A DNA stretch of 64,000 bases from Meghimatium bilineatum (taxonomy: Eukaryota; Mollusca; Gastropoda; Stylommatophora; Philomycidae), in assembly GCA_034231615.1 (NCBI GenBank), contig CM067298.1:20279478-20343477 (forward strand), given 5' to 3'. The translations under genes and the position numbers were made by a program. The notes under the pieces are model-generated. The model did not search any database and was not told the origin of the DNA. It saw nothing but the letters and a program-made list of their open reading frames with translations. Below, piece after piece: positions 60,411 through 64,000 of the stretch; the first letter of the stretch is position 1; every line of letters starts with the position of its first letter.

Positions 60411-61009
60411 AGAGGTGCTATTACAGCAAGAATTAGGTATCCAGATTGAATTATCTCAACAAGTTGTAAGGATTTTTTTGAGTTATCTAATCGAATTATT
60501 GTAATTACGTTGAAGTCAATTCAAGAGAATTTAATTTGATGTGGGTTATCTCTGCGAAATTGTTACATGATGTGAACTATACCAACTCGTCATTGATTCT
60601 GTTTGAAGTCAATTCACGACAAATTAATTCACTGACAGCGAGAAGTATGAAGTCAGTGTGAATCATCTCAACAAGACAAGTGAAATAACCAGAATGGGAA
60701 AAAAATAATCTTGTCAAACAAAACAATTATTTGTATATATATATTGTAATCTTATATTGCTTAATTTTGAATATTTGTTGTTACTAAAAATTACAATTCT
60801 TAAAATATCACTTTACATAACAAAATGTATTTGACACATTCTTCTGAGCCTTATTACCACAAGATATTCCATCTGTGTTTCATAATTGTGTACCTGTAAA
60901 CACACGTCGGACGATCTTCCTTAGGAAGATTGAATATTTGAATGTGACCAATTAAGATTTAATAATTTTTTTAAAATATAAGAATAAAATGTGACATTTA
61001 TGGACATGA

Positions 61010-61365
61010 ATATTGCAATCGTGTGACTAAATATGATAATTATGTGACGATTAAGACAGTTATAGGGTAAATATGACAGTTTTGGGACTAAATATGACAA
61101 TTATGAGACTAAATATAACAATCATGTGACTAAATATTGCAGTTATGTGACAAATATGACAATTATGTGACGAATATGACAGTTGTCGGACGAGTATGGC
61201 AGTTATGTGATTGTTCGAGACAGCTATTGTACTAAATATTATAGTTATGGGACGAAGATGACAGTTATGTGACTAAATATGACAGTTATAGAAATAAATA
61301 TGACATTTATCGGACTAAAACTAACAGTTATGGTACGAATGTGATAGTTATGGGACAAAATATGC
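61010..61365. repeat. Degenerate 18-20-bp tandem repeat
   Basis: Repeated phrases of tatgacagttatgtgactaa with many variants over about 350 bp. Confidence 0.75.
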
Positions 61366-61554
61366 TGGTTGCTTATGTATATTTTAAACATCTCACATTT
61401 GATTTATGTGTTTGAATTCTATCAATTAATTTCATTGATTCTGGAAGCCTATCTTTATATAAAGCTGTAAAAGTGATTTTGTCTTGTATAAACTGGTTGG
61501 AATTGTTATTTAAAGAAGTATTCTTTCCAGAAAATTGTGTGTATGGGTTGTGTT

Positions 61555-61742
61555 GTTGTTGTTATTTTTTTTGTTGTTGTTGCTGCTGCTTCCGTTGCTG
61601 TTGTTTTTGTTATTGTTTGTTGTTTCTATTGGTGTTGCTGGTCTTGGTGTTGTAGTTGGTGGTGTTGTTGTTGTTGCTGCAGTTGGAGTTGTTGTTGATG
61701 TTGCTGCAGTTGGTGTTATTATATATATATATATATATATAT
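61555..61742. repeat. TTG-rich then AT microsatellite
   Basis: An imperfect GTT/GTTGCT array followed by a short (AT)n. It produces long leucine/threonine frames that are not genes. Confidence 0.93.
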
Positions 61743-62269
61743 ACACGGTATATATATTTTCAGATGAAAGACATATTCTTTTCAAAATATAGACGTCTTT
61801 CTCCCCACCCTGTGCTCCTGGCGATTCTGAGCGAGTTAAGAGGCTGCAGTGAAGGATATATCTAAACAGTTCGTAACAATTTTATTGTTCATAGCTGTTC
61901 TAGGTGACAATTTCTCCATATTACCATCAAGCATCTCTCTTTGTATGCTAAACATGTCTCACATTATGTGATATATTATTGATGAGGCGCTTCAACATTC
62001 GTCTTCAATATTTATTGCTTCAGCTCTTGATTGGTATGTCCAGCCAAAAGGATTTATCCCCAGTTCATTGAGTCTTACTTGTAGTCACCATTAGTGTCTC
62101 GTTACTGAATACGTCTCAGTACTGTTTGATACGTATTTCTAGTATATTTATTCATGGTATTCTCAATAATCTTTCATATATATATATTGCTGTCCTTAAT
62201 CCTACCTGAATAGTATCGAAGAATATAGTAGTATCTACATCTTCTTATGTGTTCGCTCTCTGATAACCA

Positions 62270-62924
62270 ACACGGAAGGTCCGGGTCACTTCCGCCGGGG
62301 AATGTGAAATTCGGTATGCTGACGATTTACAGCTTATCTGGGTTATTTGTATCTCGGAAGTTTCTGCACATCCGTTTTCCGCATGGCTTTGATTCGGGTT
62401 GGCTTCCCTAGGCTGTGACAGCTTTCCTATCTGTTGCCAGACGGCGTTTGTGTATCGACTCTACGGCGTGACTGTTTTCACCCACTATTCCTTTGGACTT
62501 TCAGGCCAAAACATGTCCCTGGGTGGCAGTCTCCGAGGAGGCGCCAGTCTGGGATTTAAACGTGAGTCGACTACACCTATCTTACACGAAGTGTTCTGTT
62601 GCCAGTGAACACGTCTAGCGTAATTAGACGTATTGTGCCTGTGCCCATCGGGTACTGAACTTTTTTCTCCCTGAGCATGATTCCAATATTGGAAATCTAC
62701 GACGTTATAATGAGCTCGTATTCGCTCGGTCTCTTAGCGGAGGTGTCATTCACCGTCATCATGAACCTGGTGATGTCCTTACACATTTTTGGGAGCATCG
62801 GGTTCTCGAGCTGAGCACTGCTTTCTCTCGATCTTCATGTAGCGTTTTATTTGTCGTGCCACTTTTTCACGTAACTCTGCACTTTGGCGCTGTGCTGTCC
62901 TCTCTTTGTGTTCAATATATTAAA
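62270..62924. other. GC-richer block of unknown nature, left part
   Basis: Composition differs from the rest of the window: many CpG-containing words such as cttccgccgggg and ggaggcgccagtc. A 69-codon + frame (62399-62608) is not recognised. It could be a worn coding region of a large retroelement, but I found no motif. Confidence 0.4.
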
Positions 62925-63185
62925 AAAGGTAAGGTCCCATGGCATCTGCCTTTGGGGATGAAGATAACTCTTCATGTCGCAGCAACTATTAGGTGGGTTG
63001 GCCAGTTCCCTTCCTTGCTGTTTTTTTACCTTCCCTAACTCATGCGTCAGGTACTCATTTACAGCTGAGTCGACTGGAGGAGTGGTCGTGTCAAGTGGGA
63101 AATCACAACCCTGATTTTTTTTAAATATCCGGTCGTGGTAATATCTTCACTATCCACTAGGCTACCGCGCTCCTCACAATATTCA
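62925..63185 (-). mobile_element. tRNA-derived SINE
   Basis: The minus strand starts GAGCGCGGTAGCCTAGTGG (A-box) with a degenerate B-box GGGTTGTGATTTCCC. Then comes a central domain with gagtacctgac, agttagggaaggtaaa and ggaactggcc, and the end atggGACCTTACCTTTTTT. I recognise this body from SINEs spread widely among molluscs and some other invertebrates. Confidence 0.75.
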
Positions 63186-64000
63186 AAATATTATTTTCCT
63201 AAAAACCAGCGTTCGGCTCCCGATGTTCGTGGTCACATCTACCCATACCGATCTAATTGTATTATCCGCCCCTCCAGTGCATCTGCATTTCTGCTGCCCG
63301 AGACTGAATGACGTGCTTCAGTGTGTACCGGCTGTGCCACTGTATGTGGTTGAGCAGAGGTCTCGTAGATATTTTTTGTCTTTTACAGGCAATTCTTATT
63401 ACATCTGCACACTCCACATCCACATCCATGATCCCTAGAGTGTTGGCCAGAAACACACAACGAACAGCTGTATTTCTGTTTCCAGGGTGCACCACGAGGA
63501 GGAACTAGGATCATGGTTGCTAACCCTGGGTCCGCACAAGAGCAGTGCGGTCTGCACGTGCAAGAGCAATGCGATACACTTATCACCTCAAGTGGTAGCT
63601 TAAAAAAAATTATATAAATCCATCTAGAATAGATCGCATAAGGCATGAAGTTGACAAGGAACATTATTTACTATGGAATTTGTAGAAAAACAAGAAATAA
63701 AACGACAGAATAATCTCTTTTCAATCGCATCATAATTTCCAGCCGCAAGTGTTAATATAAAATTGTAAACTTACAGAGACAATTAAGTAACATTTCCCTG
63801 TCTCCCGCCTAAGGCGTATCGAGGAGTAAGGTGTGCCATGTATTTTTTGCACAAGAAAATGATGGTTGAGGAAGTCAACGAGACTACTGGACTCCATAAT
63901 GTCACATCTTTCCGTGTCTCGGATGCTACCAGTAGTTCATCGTTACTATTCGGCAAGGCATGAGGAGGAACAGAAGTGAGAAAAAAAAGGAATTGGTTTT
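63186..64000. other. GC-richer block, right part, then AT-rich end
   Basis: To about 63600 the composition matches the block left of the SINE, as if the SINE had split one sequence. Overlapping frames on both strands (63223-63664) are unrecognised. The last 400 bp are ordinary AT-rich DNA. Confidence 0.4.

Noticed and set aside
61473..61792. Leucine/valine- and threonine-rich frames
   Set aside because: Products of the GTT-rich tract and the AT microsatellite.

Overview
This window looks like intergenic and intronic DNA of a metazoan. It is most likely a lophotrochozoan and probably a gastropod mollusc. There is no operon structure, and the DNA is AT-rich with many satellites. I recognise many 5'-truncated non-LTR retrotransposon (LINE) ends whose C-termini resemble molluscan reverse transcriptases (for example GRPK-type basic tails and an RNase H plus CCHC-like tail). 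There are also tRNA-derived SINEs, Helitron relics, Tc1-like relics and a hAT-type MITE. The species call is inference from family resemblance; no search was run.

Only one cellular protein-coding gene is well supported. It is a class A (rhodopsin-like) G-protein-coupled receptor on the + strand with two coding exons, 50336-51334 and 58223-58456, joined in phase 0 across a 6.9 kb intron. Exon 1 holds TM1-TM6 and exon 2 holds TM7 and the cytoplasmic tail, giving about 410 residues. It most resembles the invertebrate neuropeptide / thyrotropin-releasing-hormone-receptor-like group. Its signature motifs are altered: ERF for DRY, no CWxP tryptophan, and NVxxY for NPxxY. A polypyrimidine-AG acceptor just upstream of the ATG suggests a further 5' untranslated exon that I cannot place.

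Layout. 1-5.8 kb: LINE ends, a 15-bp minisatellite and a very long TATC microsatellite. 5.8-7.0 kb: a 32-bp minisatellite split by a 338-bp hAT MITE (8-bp target duplication) and by a LINE 3' end. 7.3-8.35 kb: a dead Tc1-like transposon. 8.5-12.4 kb: five LINE remnants. 14.1-14.7 kb: an inverted pair of a tRNA-like repeat. 15.6-17.2 kb: a Helitron relic. 18-23.8 kb: LINEs, SINEs, a 51-bp higher-order repeat built from 17-bp monomers, and a Helitron-like 3' terminus. 24.6-25.7 kb: the longest LINE relic. 26-30.4 kb: minisatellites, AT and TATAA microsatellites, and a Tc1 C-terminal relic. 32.7 kb: a second Helitron-like terminus. 33.6-34.4 kb: a LINE RNase H end with an (AACT)n tail. 36-48 kb: more LINE ends and arrays. 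47.9-49.5 kb: a second Helitron relic, sister to the first. 50.3-58.5 kb: the receptor gene, whose intron carries four large minisatellites, nested LINEs and tRNA-like repeats. 58.5-62.3 kb: degenerate and regular minisatellites. 62.3-63.6 kb: a compositionally different block containing a recognisable tRNA-SINE.

The transposable elements appear to be dead: frames are broken and catalytic residues are replaced in several. The most interesting structural signals are the receptor's motif set and split, two Helitron relics that stop at the same internal point, matching Helitron-type 3' ends, the 3x17-bp higher-order repeat, and the recurrence of transposon insertions inside minisatellite arrays. 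Coordinates of repeats and transposon relics are estimates by eye; exon boundaries and MITE ends are exact base calls.
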